From Chloroflexota bacterium (GTDB taxonomy: Bacteria; Chloroflexota; Anaerolineae; Anaerolineales; UBA4823): DNA of 11,962 bases. Shown in pieces: positions 1-8,359 of the stretch; within the stretch, counting starts at the first letter, position 1, and the number at the start of each line of letters is the position of its first letter. The stretch lies in assembly GCA_012798185.1 (NCBI GenBank), contig JAAZNS010000201.1:1-11962 (forward strand), read 5' to 3'. The notes beneath the pieces were generated by a model. It saw nothing but the letters and a program-made list of their open reading frames with translations, was not told the origin of the DNA and ran no database searches. The position numbers and the translations under genes are program-made.

Positions 1-22
1 AAAAATCGAATAATTTTCTAAA

Positions 23-1225
23 TTATGGACGAATTCCCCAAATGCGCACCATACCGTCGTATGAAGCAGATGCAAGGAATCGGTAATCGGGGGAGAATGC
101 AAGAAATTCTACGCCATGTAAATGCCCGTCCAGGGTGCGTAATAATTCCCCCACATCCATACGCCATAATTTAATCGAATTGCTGAAATAACTCTCTCCT
201 GACGCCAGGATATTTCCATCGGGATGGAAGACTAGGCTTTCAATGACGCCTGTCGATTTCATGGTTTTTAAAAGTTGACCAGTTTTGGCATCCCATGTTT
301 TTATTGTTCCGTCATAATGACCTGTTGCCAGGGTTTTGCCATCGGGGGAGAAAGCCAAACTATTTACAGCCCCTGTAAAAGAAGTAGGTATTTTATAAAG
401 TAATTCGCCGCTGTTTACATCCCATATTTTTATTGCGTATCGATCGGGAACAGAAGCCAGCATGCCTCCTGCAGCTGAATATGCAATTTCCAGCACAGTG
501 CCAGTGTAAAGCGTTTGGGAAATTTCCCAGGTAAGCGTACTGCGAAATTCGACAGAATTATTCGAATAATCGGGGCTGGTGAAGGCAGCTGCCAGAATAT
601 CCCCCGTAGGGGAAAAGGCGATTGCAGAAACCGGCCGGGAATCGCCAAATGCGCCCCATGAAACCCAATTGGGTGCGCGCCATAACTGAAAATATCCGGT
701 GTAACCCGTAGCAGCATCACCCAGTCTATGGCTAGTAGCCAGCCACCTGCCATCTGGACTGAATGAAAAACCAGTTAGACCTTTTCCGGTTTGGATGTAT
801 CCGATTCGGGTTTGATACTGCACATCCTGGATCGCGATTCCCTCTGAAGAAGCGATTCCCAGTGAATTACTCGAGGGCAGCCAATCCATGTAATTAATGA
901 TTTGTTCCTGCCAAGTGGTTAGACCTGAAACACTCCCAGCGTTTTCAATAGAAATTGGTGGGATGTTACCAGGTAGAGCATTGCCCGGTAAAACGAGAAT
1001 TTCTGGCGTCGGAGTAGGTGTTTCGGTAGGTGTGGCTGTAGGTGTTGGCGTCGATGTGGTTGTTGGCGAGGGGGTTATTGTCCTTGTAGCTGTTGCCGTT
1101 GCTGTAGGTGTCATGGTTGCAGTGGGGGTCGGTCTTTTTATAACCGCAGATAAACTGCAACCGGATAAAGAAAAAGAAATCAAGATAAAAATCAGTAGAT
1201 AAAATTCGATGCTTCGGAAGCGCAT
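23..1225 (-). CDS. WD40-repeat lipoprotein with Thr/Pro-rich linker
   Basis: Predicted surface lipoprotein of 400 residues. The frame is open up to an ATG at 1279, but that start would overlap the protease gene and has no ribosome binding site. The ATG at 1225 lies 4 nt after the protease stop and puts a classic lipoprotein signal at the N-terminus (MRFRS, hydrophobic core, lipobox LSGC with Cys23), so I chose it. A Thr/Pro linker spans about residues 32-74. From about 95 to the end there are roughly seven WD40-like blades, the clearest carrying FSPDG or FHPDG turns followed by LA(S/T)G and then IK(I/T/L)W or VRIW (blades near 267-312, 323-354 and 367-396). The protein thus looks like one complete propeller tethered to the membrane outer face by a flexible stalk. 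Propellers of this kind are binding platforms; the ligand cannot be told from sequence. Being the last gene after the protease, it may act with it. The family call is firm; the role is unknown. Confidence 0.88.
   Translation of the reverse strand: MRFRSIEFYLLIFILISFSLSGCSLSAVIKRPTPTATMTPTATATATRTITPSPTTTSTPTPTATPTETPTPTPEILVLPGNALPGNIPPISIENAGSVSGLTTWQEQIINYMDWLPSSNSLGIASSEGIAIQDVQYQTRIGYIQTGKGLTGFSFSPDGRWLATSHRLGDAATGYTGYFQLWRAPNWVSWGAFGDSRPVSAIAFSPTGDILAAAFTSPDYSNNSVEFRSTLTWEISQTLYTGTVLEIAYSAAGGMLASVPDRYAIKIWDVNSGELLYKIPTSFTGAVNSLAFSPDGKTLATGHYDGTIKTWDAKTGQLLKTMKSTGVIESLVFHPDGNILASGESYFSNSIKLWRMDVGELLRTLDGHLHGVEFLAFSPDYRFLASASYDGMVRIWGIRP
1004..1132 (-). repeat. Low-complexity Thr/Pro codon tract in the WD40 lipoprotein
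   Basis: Quasi-periodic ACN/CCN codons encode alternating Thr, Pro, Ala and Ser (TPTATATAT-like) between the lipobox and the propeller. The opposite strand reads as an open Val/Gly (VGVGV) frame, which is only the shadow of this tract. Such stalks keep a lipoprotein domain clear of the membrane and are prone to length change by slippage. Confidence 0.8.
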
Positions 1226-1229
1226 GAGA

Positions 1230-4200
1230 TTAATGTCTCGCAACAATTGGAAAATAATACTTGGCAGGGACGACGACATTTGCCCAGGCTAACCGGCGTC
1301 CGAATGGATAAGTTAAATCGGTACGTGAAATTAAGATGCTGCCCGGAGCGCTTAAGTTTACTCTTCCGTGATAAGTGATTGTAACCTGTTGATCTGTGGG
1401 AATTGAACCGTGCCAGATGAAACCAGATGTGTTTTCTGATATGGTACCCAGGCTGGCGGTGACCCACGATGAGGAAGTTGCTAAGCCTATAGGGAGTGTT
1501 TCGGTGATAATAGTATCTGCGTTCACGACGCCGGTGTTGGTGCAAGTGATGGTATAGAATAATTCGCTGTTTAATGCAGCTTCTTGTCGGTTTACCGCTT
1601 TTTCAAGGGTGAGCCAGGGAACATCAACTTGAATCGGCGCTTCATTAACCACAACTAAACCCTTTTGATCGAAAAATTGTGCTGTCAGCGGCAATATGGT
1701 GCCATCGGCAATATCCGTTGATAATTGTAGCATTGCCCCCATTGATAGCGGATACCCGGGGATGAGATTTCCATTCCAAACTAAAGTATCTGATATTGGA
1801 TTGTAACTCCAGGGCCCCGTCACACTGCCGGAAATTACCTCGGTTTCGGGTAAAAGTGGAAGAAACGCTGAAACACCAGTCATCTGCTGATTGGTTGCCA
1901 ACCCCAAGGTAAGGGTGATTGGAATTTGCGATCCTTCTGCAGCGGCTTCCGGCGCCATTAACCGGCTTTCCCCGAATGGACTTAACCAGAGGATGTATCG
2001 ATTGAGGATAGAATATAATGCCTCATTACTCAATGTTTCGAGTGGAAAAGAAAAGAACGCAGTCCGCCAATCGGTCGAAGGCTGGATTATTCCAATGGTG
2101 TACTGATGCTGATCTTGCAGAATCGCTGAATTCGGATTTTGGGGCACGATTCTATCGCTCCAATTTCGGAAAGGAAAATCAAGATCCCAAGGAATAGGAT
2201 GAATATTCAATGGGTTATGGTAAGTTGCCATCACTTCCGTAGAGGTAATGGTAAGAGAAGCATTTGCCACCCCGAGGCGATCTCGAATAAAAATATCCAC
2301 GCCATTAACATCCAATAAATCCTGGCTGGTCAATAAAAGACGTCCCCCCCGATCCAGATAACTGGAGAGATTTTGTTCATCTTGTTTTGCCAATGGCAGA
2401 TACCAGTCGTAGCCTGTGGTCCATAAAGTCAATGGGTAATAGGATAATGTGGAGATTGAAGGTCCGGCATTTCCACCAGTTTCTAACAGGTCATAGGGTA
2501 ATTCTAAAGTTTCCAGCGTTTCAGTATAGCGGTGCTGGTAGTTATACCATCGTTCATCATCGACTATTAACACTGGCGCAGGCGTTTTCGCGGTGATGGT
2601 CAAGGTATGACTGATTTGAGGCGCATGGAGGCTGGTGATTTGTATCGGGAATTGTTCGATGGTATTTCGTAGCAGATTGTTTGGAATGCTGATTGTCGGT
2701 GTGATTGTAGTAAGGCTGCAGCCCGGCAGGGTAATTTCGGTTTGGGTTAAAAATTGCTGCCCATCGGATAGAATAAACCTGGTCTGCCAATCTCCATCGA
2801 GCAGCTCGATGTGATAAGTATCAGGCTGGACGCCCGTAGAAATTAACTGAAGTGTTTGACTGACCTGGCTGCCCGGTTCACCGATCAATTTTTGTGAATT
2901 GCTTTTCACTTGCAAGCCATAATCATCGGGCGGCTGCTCAAACCATTCCAGGATATTTTGAAGGACTGACAACCGTGCTGAACTTGGGCCAACACCCTCC
3001 AGACCAAAACCAAGCCAGGCAGCTTTATAGGGTGTACAAGTTCCGGCAGTGATACCAGCAATGGTTTGGTCACTGTAGCGTAATATTGGCTGGGTTAGGA
3101 TTGAATCCTTGATAACCACCGAATCTGGTGCGGTTTGTTGTTGGGCGCTGTCAGATGTGTTAACTGAGAGAGATGTTGATGAAAGAATTCCTTCTCCACT
3201 CAGCTCATTTTGAATTCCCTCTTTCGAGAATTGAATACCCATCTTATCATATAAATATGATTGCACCCCAGGAAAGCTTTCTCCCCCAGCATCCCAGTAA
3301 GCCACATCCTGACCGCTGATCAAAAAACTGCCTCCTGAAGATAAATAAGAAGAAATCACCAGCGCATTATTGATCAAGCCTGGCGAATCTTGAGGAGCAG
3401 ACCATACAACAACATCGTAGGGTGTAAGGGTATCGTTGGTTGGGCGGTCATCATTTGGCGAGAATTGACGGATTGGCAGCAAGGTATATGGATAATCCAA
3501 CGCTTCCAGAGCTTCTTCATAATAATGGATCTGACTTTCGTAATACCATGCACCACTGTCTATTAAAAGGATATTTGGACCAGGTTTCAGTGTAGCATCG
3601 GTTTGTATAGCTGTTCCCGCAGTAATTGTTGGCGTAATGTGCCCGAGACGGTGGCTTTCAGCAAAGATGCGTACATTCCAATCTCCTTCGGGTAAAGTGA
3701 GGTCGAATATCCCTATATCAGGATCTGTTTGAGTTTGTATGGGTGTATTTAGAACAGTAAGTGTCGCTGAAAGCGGAATGCCTGAAACCTGGTCAGTAAT
3801 CCAGCCATAAACTTGCCCCACAGACTGAGCAGTCAGAGTGATATTGGACTGTGTCTGGACATCAGTAAAAATGGAGATGCCATATATGGTTTCCGGATAA
3901 TATCCAAAAGCGTTGCCGGTCACATCATATAAACCGGGGAGCAGCGGCATCGAAAAACTCCCGGATATATTGCTTGTGGCGGTAACGGTTATTTCTCCAT
4001 CCCGGCGGACTGCAGTAATTACACCGTTAACAATACCGCTGCCATCCAATTTAACCAGTCTGCCGGTCAATTCCCCCCGGGTTGTGACAAGCATTGCCGC
4101 ATTATATGCATCGACCAAGCCCCACCCTGTATTATTGTTTGGGATGACAGAATCGAGCGGTTCAGCGGAGGATAGCAGCACATATTCTAATTCATTGGGT

Positions 4201-5546
4201 GTCAGATCGGGTTTTGCTTGCAGCAATAAGGCAGCTACGCCGCATACATGCGGTGCAGCCATGCTGGTGCCGTTTGAATAGGCATACCCTCCCCCCGGGT
4301 AAGATGAACGAATTTGAACGCCAGGGGCAACCAACTCGGGTTTTATTTCGCCCCAGGGGCTTGGTCCACGGGAAGAAAAAGATGCTACCACCTTATTTTG
4401 ATCGACGGCGCCTACTGCCAATGATTCAGGATAACTGCCCGGGCTGGAAACTGTGGCGGGATCAGGTCCATTATTGCCATTCGAGAATACTGCTAATATT
4501 CCAGCCGCACGAATCGCTGCCAAATCGGCGCGGTAGCGTGTATCACCGCTGATATCGGAGCCCCAGGAATTGTTGATTACATCGGGCGCCAACGATGGGT
4601 TACCTTCAGGTGCCAGAATCCATTGGAATGCCGCGTGAATCCAGCTTTCATAGGTGTATCCCTGGTTGGTAAATAGTTTTACTGCAATCCACTTTGCCCC
4701 AGGTGCAACGCCGATCCGATTGCCTGCTCCGTCATCTCCCAGAATAGTTCCCATAGTATGCGTCCCATGACCATTCCCGTCGCCGGGATATACATAGGCT
4801 TCATTGGTTGCCACATACCAATTCCCAAAATGGACCGAAGCGCCTTTAGGGTTATATCCTCGGTATTTCTTTATCAAAGCGGGATGCATCCAATCTACAC
4901 CAGTATCCAGATTGGCAACGACCACGCTGCTACCATCTAATCCAAAAGATTGTTCGATGGATAAAGCGTTGATCAGGGTAAGGTTATACGGATCGGAAGT
5001 GACGCTATCACTCGCTTCTTCCAGCTGAAATTCGGTATCCTGCAGGGTTAGTTTTTCATCGAGGCGGATCTGCACCACTTTTTCCCACTTTAATACATCA
5101 TGAATCATTTCTGGTGAAGCTTTTAATGCAATGATGGGGCTTACCCAAAATGAGCGAATATTCCCGGCAGTTCCTCTTCTTTCAGCTTGTTCTAATTGCA
5201 TAAGAATCGATTTGGATTGGCGTGTTGTTTCAGCGGCAAGCTGCGTGACAAGCTGCTCTCGATGGGTAATTTTTTGCCCACCAGTGACATCTGAACCCGA
5301 TGCCAGAATGGCTTCATCTTCCCTCTGCCATTCGATAATAATATCGAACATTTCTGCATCGGGATTTTCCTGGATGGCTCTCAGCAACGCTGGGTGAATT
5401 ACTGGAGATGCCTCTAAGTGTGCTTTATTTGATTGCGTTGTGGGTTGATATACCGCATTGTTTGCTTTGGCGTTTATCCTAAATAGCACAAAAATGCCAG
5501 CCAGACCAAGAATAAACGAGATACAGACTAATAAGATACGGCGCAA
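1230..5546 (-). CDS. Large exported S8 (bacillopeptidase-F-like) serine protease with duplicated C-terminal modules
   Basis: Exported subtilisin-family endopeptidase of about 1438 residues. A TTG at 5561 could add five residues, but the TTG at 5546 has AGGAAAG 5 nt upstream and gives MRRILL followed by a hydrophobic signal/anchor (about 5-24). There is no ATG near the start. Residues 60-165 look like a propeptide. The S8 domain covers about 205-480, with Asp214 (NLDTG), His260 (HGTHTMG), oxyanion Asn358 (GNNG) and Ser428 (GTSMAAP); all catalytic residues are present, and the surroundings fit bacillopeptidase F. Then come two carboxypeptidase-regulatory-like beta domains (about 490-575 and 577-655), a Rossmann-like module (656-870), an Ig-like segment (875-985), a second copy of that module (991-1189) and a DUF11-like domain (1310-1420). 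The tail is YYFPIVARH. The gene lies between mutS2 and the WD40 lipoprotein. It is probably a degradative or processing protease held at the cell surface; the substrate is unknown. Confidence 0.9.
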   Translation of the reverse strand: MRRILLVCISFILGLAGIFVLFRINAKANNAVYQPTTQSNKAHLEASPVIHPALLRAIQENPDAEMFDIIIEWQREDEAILASGSDVTGGQKITHREQLVTQLAAETTRQSKSILMQLEQAERRGTAGNIRSFWVSPIIALKASPEMIHDVLKWEKVVQIRLDEKLTLQDTEFQLEEASDSVTSDPYNLTLINALSIEQSFGLDGSSVVVANLDTGVDWMHPALIKKYRGYNPKGASVHFGNWYVATNEAYVYPGDGNGHGTHTMGTILGDDGAGNRIGVAPGAKWIAVKLFTNQGYTYESWIHAAFQWILAPEGNPSLAPDVINNSWGSDISGDTRYRADLAAIRAAGILAVFSNGNNGPDPATVSSPGSYPESLAVGAVDQNKVVASFSSRGPSPWGEIKPELVAPGVQIRSSYPGGGYAYSNGTSMAAPHVCGVAALLLQAKPDLTPNELEYVLLSSAEPLDSVIPNNNTGWGLVDAYNAAMLVTTRGELTGRLVKLDGSGIVNGVITAVRRDGEITVTATSNISGSFSMPLLPGLYDVTGNAFGYYPETIYGISIFTDVQTQSNITLTAQSVGQVYGWITDQVSGIPLSATLTVLNTPIQTQTDPDIGIFDLTLPEGDWNVRIFAESHRLGHITPTITAGTAIQTDATLKPGPNILLIDSGAWYYESQIHYYEEALEALDYPYTLLPIRQFSPNDDRPTNDTLTPYDVVVWSAPQDSPGLINNALVISSYLSSGGSFLISGQDVAYWDAGGESFPGVQSYLYDKMGIQFSKEGIQNELSGEGILSSTSLSVNTSDSAQQQTAPDSVVIKDSILTQPILRYSDQTIAGITAGTCTPYKAAWLGFGLEGVGPSSARLSVLQNILEWFEQPPDDYGLQVKSNSQKLIGEPGSQVSQTLQLISTGVQPDTYHIELLDGDWQTRFILSDGQQFLTQTEITLPGCSLTTITPTISIPNNLLRNTIEQFPIQITSLHAPQISHTLTITAKTPAPVLIVDDERWYNYQHRYTETLETLELPYDLLETGGNAGPSISTLSYYPLTLWTTGYDWYLPLAKQDEQNLSSYLDRGGRLLLTSQDLLDVNGVDIFIRDRLGVANASLTITSTEVMATYHNPLNIHPIPWDLDFPFRNWSDRIVPQNPNSAILQDQHQYTIGIIQPSTDWRTAFFSFPLETLSNEALYSILNRYILWLSPFGESRLMAPEAAAEGSQIPITLTLGLATNQQMTGVSAFLPLLPETEVISGSVTGPWSYNPISDTLVWNGNLIPGYPLSMGAMLQLSTDIADGTILPLTAQFFDQKGLVVVNEAPIQVDVPWLTLEKAVNRQEAALNSELFYTITCTNTGVVNADTIITETLPIGLATSSSWVTASLGTISENTSGFIWHGSIPTDQQVTITYHGRVNLSAPGSILISRTDLTYPFGRRLAWANVVVPAKYYFPIVARH

Positions 5547-5551
5547 ATTTT

Positions 5552-5558
5552 CTTTCCT
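5552..5558 (-). promoter_or_regulatory. Ribosome binding site deciding the protease start
   Basis: AGGAAAG lies 5 nt before the TTG at 5546. The alternative TTG at 5561 has only GAACTCTCA in front of it, so the inner TTG is preferred. Mass-spectrometric N-terminal data would settle it. Confidence 0.55.
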
Positions 5559-5572
5559 CAATGAGAGTTCAT

Positions 5573-5607
5573 CGTAACTGATCGACCAAGCTGGTTAAAC
5601 AGTTACG
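5573..5607. repeat. Nested inverted repeat between mutS2 and the protease gene
   Basis: CGTAACTG (5573-5580) and CAGTTACG (5600-5607) are perfect 8-bp inverted arms. Inside them ACCA (5585-5588) and TGGT (5592-5595) form a second stem, giving an 8-bp stem, a 4/4 internal loop, a 4-bp stem and a 3-nt loop. No T-run follows on either strand, so it is not a standard intrinsic terminator. It sits about 27 nt upstream of the preferred protease start and could be an operator, an mRNA processing or stability hairpin, or chance. Confidence 0.5.
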
Positions 5608-5620
5608 GGTAATAATTTTA

Positions 5621-8011
5621 TTAACTGGATAATTTGACAATTGTAACTCCTTCGCCGCCTTCTTTATCCTGGCCGGCTTCGAAAGATTTTACCTGAGGAT
5701 GGTGTTCCAGCGCCTGGCGAATTACCGTACGCAACCTGCCGGTGCCTTTACCATGGATGACTCTGACAAAGGGTAAACCTGCCAGGTAGGCTGAATCGAG
5801 GTGGCGTTCCAGTAAATCGAGCGCGTCATCCGCACGTTGACCGCGCAGATCCAGCTCGAATTTGGGTTCGCTTGCGTCCATAGGAATTGCTGAAAGAGGT
5901 AAAGATGATTTTGGCGCGGAGGATTCTCCAGGAGCGTTGAATTCCAAATCATCCAGGCGGGAACGAATGCGAACGCTCCCCACTTGCACTTCTACCTCTT
6001 CATCATTAATGGTATTCACAGTGGCTTTGACATCCAGAGAACGCAGACGAACTTTATCACCTGGCTGCAAGGGACGATTTTGAGGTAAAAATTTATTTTT
6101 TCGCCGTTTGATTGGTTTTTCGATCTCTGCTTGGATGGATTCGATTTTTTCTTCGATTGGTTTCAGCAATTCTAGCGGTTGTTTTTGCCGGGTCAGCCAA
6201 CGGCGAGCTTCACGAAGCTCATTTTCCAATGCTCGAATTTTATTTTCCGTTTCATCTCTGGCTGCTTCAAGAATTGCTTGCCGTTCATCTTCGATTTGTT
6301 CCAGTCTTTCGACCAGCTCCTTACGTAATTGTTCTGCTTCCTGGCGAGCGGAATCTGCTGCGGCTCTTGCTTTGCGAGAAAGATCGCGTTGGCGGTGAAT
6401 TTCATCCAATAAATCATCAGCACGCAAGTCTTGGGGGGTCAGCTCAGCTCTGGCAGCGGAAATTATCGGCAGGGGAAGTCCAAGCCTTTCGGCAATGGAA
6501 AGCGCGTTTGACCTGCCGGGAATGCCAATGACCAAATGGTAAGTTGGGCGGAGACTTTCCAGATCGAATTCCACACTGGCATTGACTACACCTGGCGTAA
6601 TATGGGCAAAGGCTTTCAATTCGGGGTGATGAGTGGTCACCAGTGTGGTAACACCCTGATCGAGCAGGTGGGTAAGAAGGGCTCTTGCTAATGCAGCACC
6701 TTCTTGCGGATCGGTACCCGCGCCCAATTCATCCAAGATGACCAGTGACCGGCAATCGCATTGTTTTAAAATGCGGATTATGTTGGTGATATGGCTCGAA
6801 AATGTAGATAGCGATTGCTCGATGGACTGTTCATCGCCAATATCGGCAAAAATATCATTAAAAAAGCTGATTTCTGACCCCGAATGAGCAGGTATGTGCA
6901 GCCCGGATTGCGCCATGAGGGCAATTAATCCTACGGTTTTTAATGTAACGGTTTTACCGCCAGTATTGGGCCCAGTAATCACCAGGACGTAGGTTTTTTC
7001 GTCGAGTTCCACATCGATAGGCACGACCGTTTGCGGATCTAGCAGCGGGTGGCGGGCTTGCAGCAAACTGATCCTGCTGCCAGGGTGGCGAGTCGATTCG
7101 GATTTTTGTTTTTTGGAGAGTGAGAAATCGAGCAGCTTAGGTTCGCTGGCGTTGATTGCCTCGGCATAGCGGGCGCAGGCTAAGACCAGGTCGAGATTTG
7201 CCAGGACTTCCACAGTTTGAGAAATCTCTGCAGCAAAATTTTTAACCTGGCTGGAAAGTTCTGCCAGAATACGGCGTTCTTCATCGCGCTCATCCAATTG
7301 TAGCTGTTTGTTCTGATTGTTTAATTCGACAACCCCCAGCGGTTCGATGAATAAAGTAGCCCCAGATGACGATTGGTCGTGAATAATTGCTTTAATCCTG
7401 CCTTTGAACTCCGACCGCAATGGCAGGACGTATCTGCCTTCTCTTTGAGTAATCAACGCTTCCTGCAAGAAGGGCGTGAATTTTGGGTCGGATACCATAC
7501 GTTGTAACTTGCCTAATAATCGTTCTCTGGCGATGCGCAGCTCACTGCGGATGCTGGAAAGCTTTGGTGAGGCCGAATCTAGAATTTCGCCATGATCTGA
7601 TATTGCATGGCTGATAGAATCGACCAATCCGACCGGATGAGGTAATTGTGTGATCAAATCATAAAGGCAAGGATATTGAAAAGCTGTTTTTTCAAAGGTA
7701 CGGGTGAGGCTGCGGGCAGCTGCCAAGGTGGATTTTATATCCAAGAAGTCGATAGGTGTAAGCACGCCGCCAATTTTCGTCAATTCGATAGCTGCCCGAA
7801 TATCCCGCGCTCCGCCAATGGTTAGGTCGGGGTGAGTTATGATAAACTGACGAGCTTCACGAGTGAGGGATTGGCGAAGGCGTGCTTCATCGATATGGTT
7901 GGCAGGGGTTAAAGAAAGAGCTTTTTCGGTGGATGCAGGGAAAGCAGTATATCCCGCTAATATTTCAAGGACTTTGTCATATTCCAGGGAGTGTAATGTT
8001 TTTTCATCCAT
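5621..8011 (-). CDS. mutS2: MutS2-family ATPase/Smr nuclease
   Basis: Cytosolic MutS2, 796 residues, the usual family length of about 780-800. In other bacteria MutS2 acts on recombination intermediates or on stalled and collided ribosomes, not in MutS/MutL mismatch repair. Visible parts, in order: helical core and clamp region (about 1-330); ATPase domain with Walker A GPNTGGKT (347-354), signature-like SLSTFSSH (400-407), Walker B ILDELGAGTDP with Asp427 and Glu428, and the TTHH switch (459-462); a long charged coiled coil (about 530-635); a small KOW-like beta region (about 645-690); and a C-terminal Smr domain with ELDLRG (719-724) and HGKGTGRLR (753-761). All key residues are present, so it should be active. 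The ATG at 8011 has no clear ribosome binding site; it agrees with the family N-terminus. It is the first gene of the leftward run, about 60 nt before the protease. Confidence 0.97.
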   Translation of the reverse strand: MDEKTLHSLEYDKVLEILAGYTAFPASTEKALSLTPANHIDEARLRQSLTREARQFIITHPDLTIGGARDIRAAIELTKIGGVLTPIDFLDIKSTLAAARSLTRTFEKTAFQYPCLYDLITQLPHPVGLVDSISHAISDHGEILDSASPKLSSIRSELRIARERLLGKLQRMVSDPKFTPFLQEALITQREGRYVLPLRSEFKGRIKAIIHDQSSSGATLFIEPLGVVELNNQNKQLQLDERDEERRILAELSSQVKNFAAEISQTVEVLANLDLVLACARYAEAINASEPKLLDFSLSKKQKSESTRHPGSRISLLQARHPLLDPQTVVPIDVELDEKTYVLVITGPNTGGKTVTLKTVGLIALMAQSGLHIPAHSGSEISFFNDIFADIGDEQSIEQSLSTFSSHITNIIRILKQCDCRSLVILDELGAGTDPQEGAALARALLTHLLDQGVTTLVTTHHPELKAFAHITPGVVNASVEFDLESLRPTYHLVIGIPGRSNALSIAERLGLPLPIISAARAELTPQDLRADDLLDEIHRQRDLSRKARAAADSARQEAEQLRKELVERLEQIEDERQAILEAARDETENKIRALENELREARRWLTRQKQPLELLKPIEEKIESIQAEIEKPIKRRKNKFLPQNRPLQPGDKVRLRSLDVKATVNTINDEEVEVQVGSVRIRSRLDDLEFNAPGESSAPKSSLPLSAIPMDASEPKFELDLRGQRADDALDLLERHLDSAYLAGLPFVRVIHGKGTGRLRTVIRQALEHHPQVKSFEAGQDKEGGEGVTIVKLSS

Positions 8012-8060
8012 ATATCGTTTGAGTGTACCATAGGGTAGAATTATGGGGGAGAGGAGGGAA

Positions 8061-8089
8061 AAAATAAATAAATTTTGCTAAAATATCAA
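8061..8089 (-). promoter_or_regulatory. Candidate mutS2 promoter
   Basis: On the minus strand, TTGATA (8084-8089) is separated by 17 nt from TATTTT (8061-8066), about 50 nt upstream of the mutS2 ATG. The -10 is imperfect and the region is AT-rich, so chance matches are likely. It is nevertheless the best leftward candidate in the divergent gap. Confidence 0.35.
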
Positions 8090-8104
8090 AACTGTTAAGT
8101 TCTA

Positions 8105-8132
8105 TTGATATTATTATGATCCATAATATAAT
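8105..8132 (+). promoter_or_regulatory. Sigma70-type promoter for the pilin gene
   Basis: TTGATA (8105-8110), a 16-nt spacer and a perfect TATAAT (8127-8132) predict a start near 8139 and a leader of about 70 nt before the pilin GTG. The orientation and the position just upstream of a well-marked gene support it, although the AT-rich background weakens the statistics. Confidence 0.55.
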
Positions 8133-8151
8133 CTAATTATAAAATATTCTT

Positions 8152-8165
8152 AATAAAGCTTTATT
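8152..8165. repeat. 14-bp perfect palindrome in the pilin leader
   Basis: AATAAAGCTTTATT reads identically on both strands. It lies just downstream of the predicted transcription start of the pilin gene, where a dimeric repressor would block elongation or initiation. As RNA the stem would be short and AU-rich, so a protein-binding site is the likelier role if it has one. Confidence 0.45.
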
Positions 8166-8194
8166 TATATTATAATTTTTTTGCTTCTCCGGAT

Positions 8195-8200
8195 GGAGGT
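8195..8200 (+). promoter_or_regulatory. Strong ribosome binding site of the pilin gene
   Basis: GGAGGT, a near-perfect Shine-Dalgarno, lies 10 nt before the GTG at 8211. The spacing is slightly long. It identifies the small gene and its GTG start. Confidence 0.7.
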
Positions 8201-8210
8201 ATTATTTATT

Positions 8211-8354
8211 GTGGTCTTCGATCAACCTAGAGGCCAAGGAACCACAGAGTACGGCTTGACCATCATGCTAGTGGCGATAGTAGTAATTCTTATTCTATAT
8301 TGGCTAGGACCCGCCATAGGCAATTTGTTCAGTAATATCGTACATAGTATCTGA
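8211..8354 (+). CDS. Flp/Fap-type (type IVb) pilin, small
   Basis: A 47-residue GTG-started protein. Its N-terminus is short and ends in RGQGTTEYG, the class III/Flp prepilin site: cleavage is expected after Gly8, leaving Gln9 as residue 1 with Glu13 at mature position 5 and Tyr14 after it. The hydrophobic helix follows (about 15-33), with LGPAIGNLF and a short tail ending in NIVHSI. This is the full normal length for Flp-like pilins, which are exported through a Tad-type system, processed by a TadV-like peptidase and assembled into adhesive fibres. The gene has its own promoter and strong ribosome binding site. No tad assembly genes are visible nearby, so it is a solitary pilin that must use machinery encoded elsewhere. 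Gly15 replaces the more common Ala after EY. Because it is so short, automatic annotation may miss it. Confidence 0.85.
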   Translation: MVFDQPRGQGTTEYGLTIMLVAIVVILILYWLGPAIGNLFSNIVHSI

Positions 8355-8359
8355 ATTCC

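Noticed and set aside
656..900. CRISPR array or other regular spaced repeats
   Set aside because: No repeat-spacer periodicity was found here or elsewhere; the recurring motifs in this gene are degenerate WD40 blades.
897..1202. Plus-strand open frame rich in Val/Gly
   Set aside because: It is the antisense of the Thr/Pro linker of the WD40 lipoprotein; low complexity keeps it open by chance.
8152..8180. Intrinsic terminator or attenuator in the pilin leader
   Set aside because: The palindrome gives a short AT-only stem with four-base loop and the T-run is 10 nt or more downstream, too weak and too far for a normal terminator.
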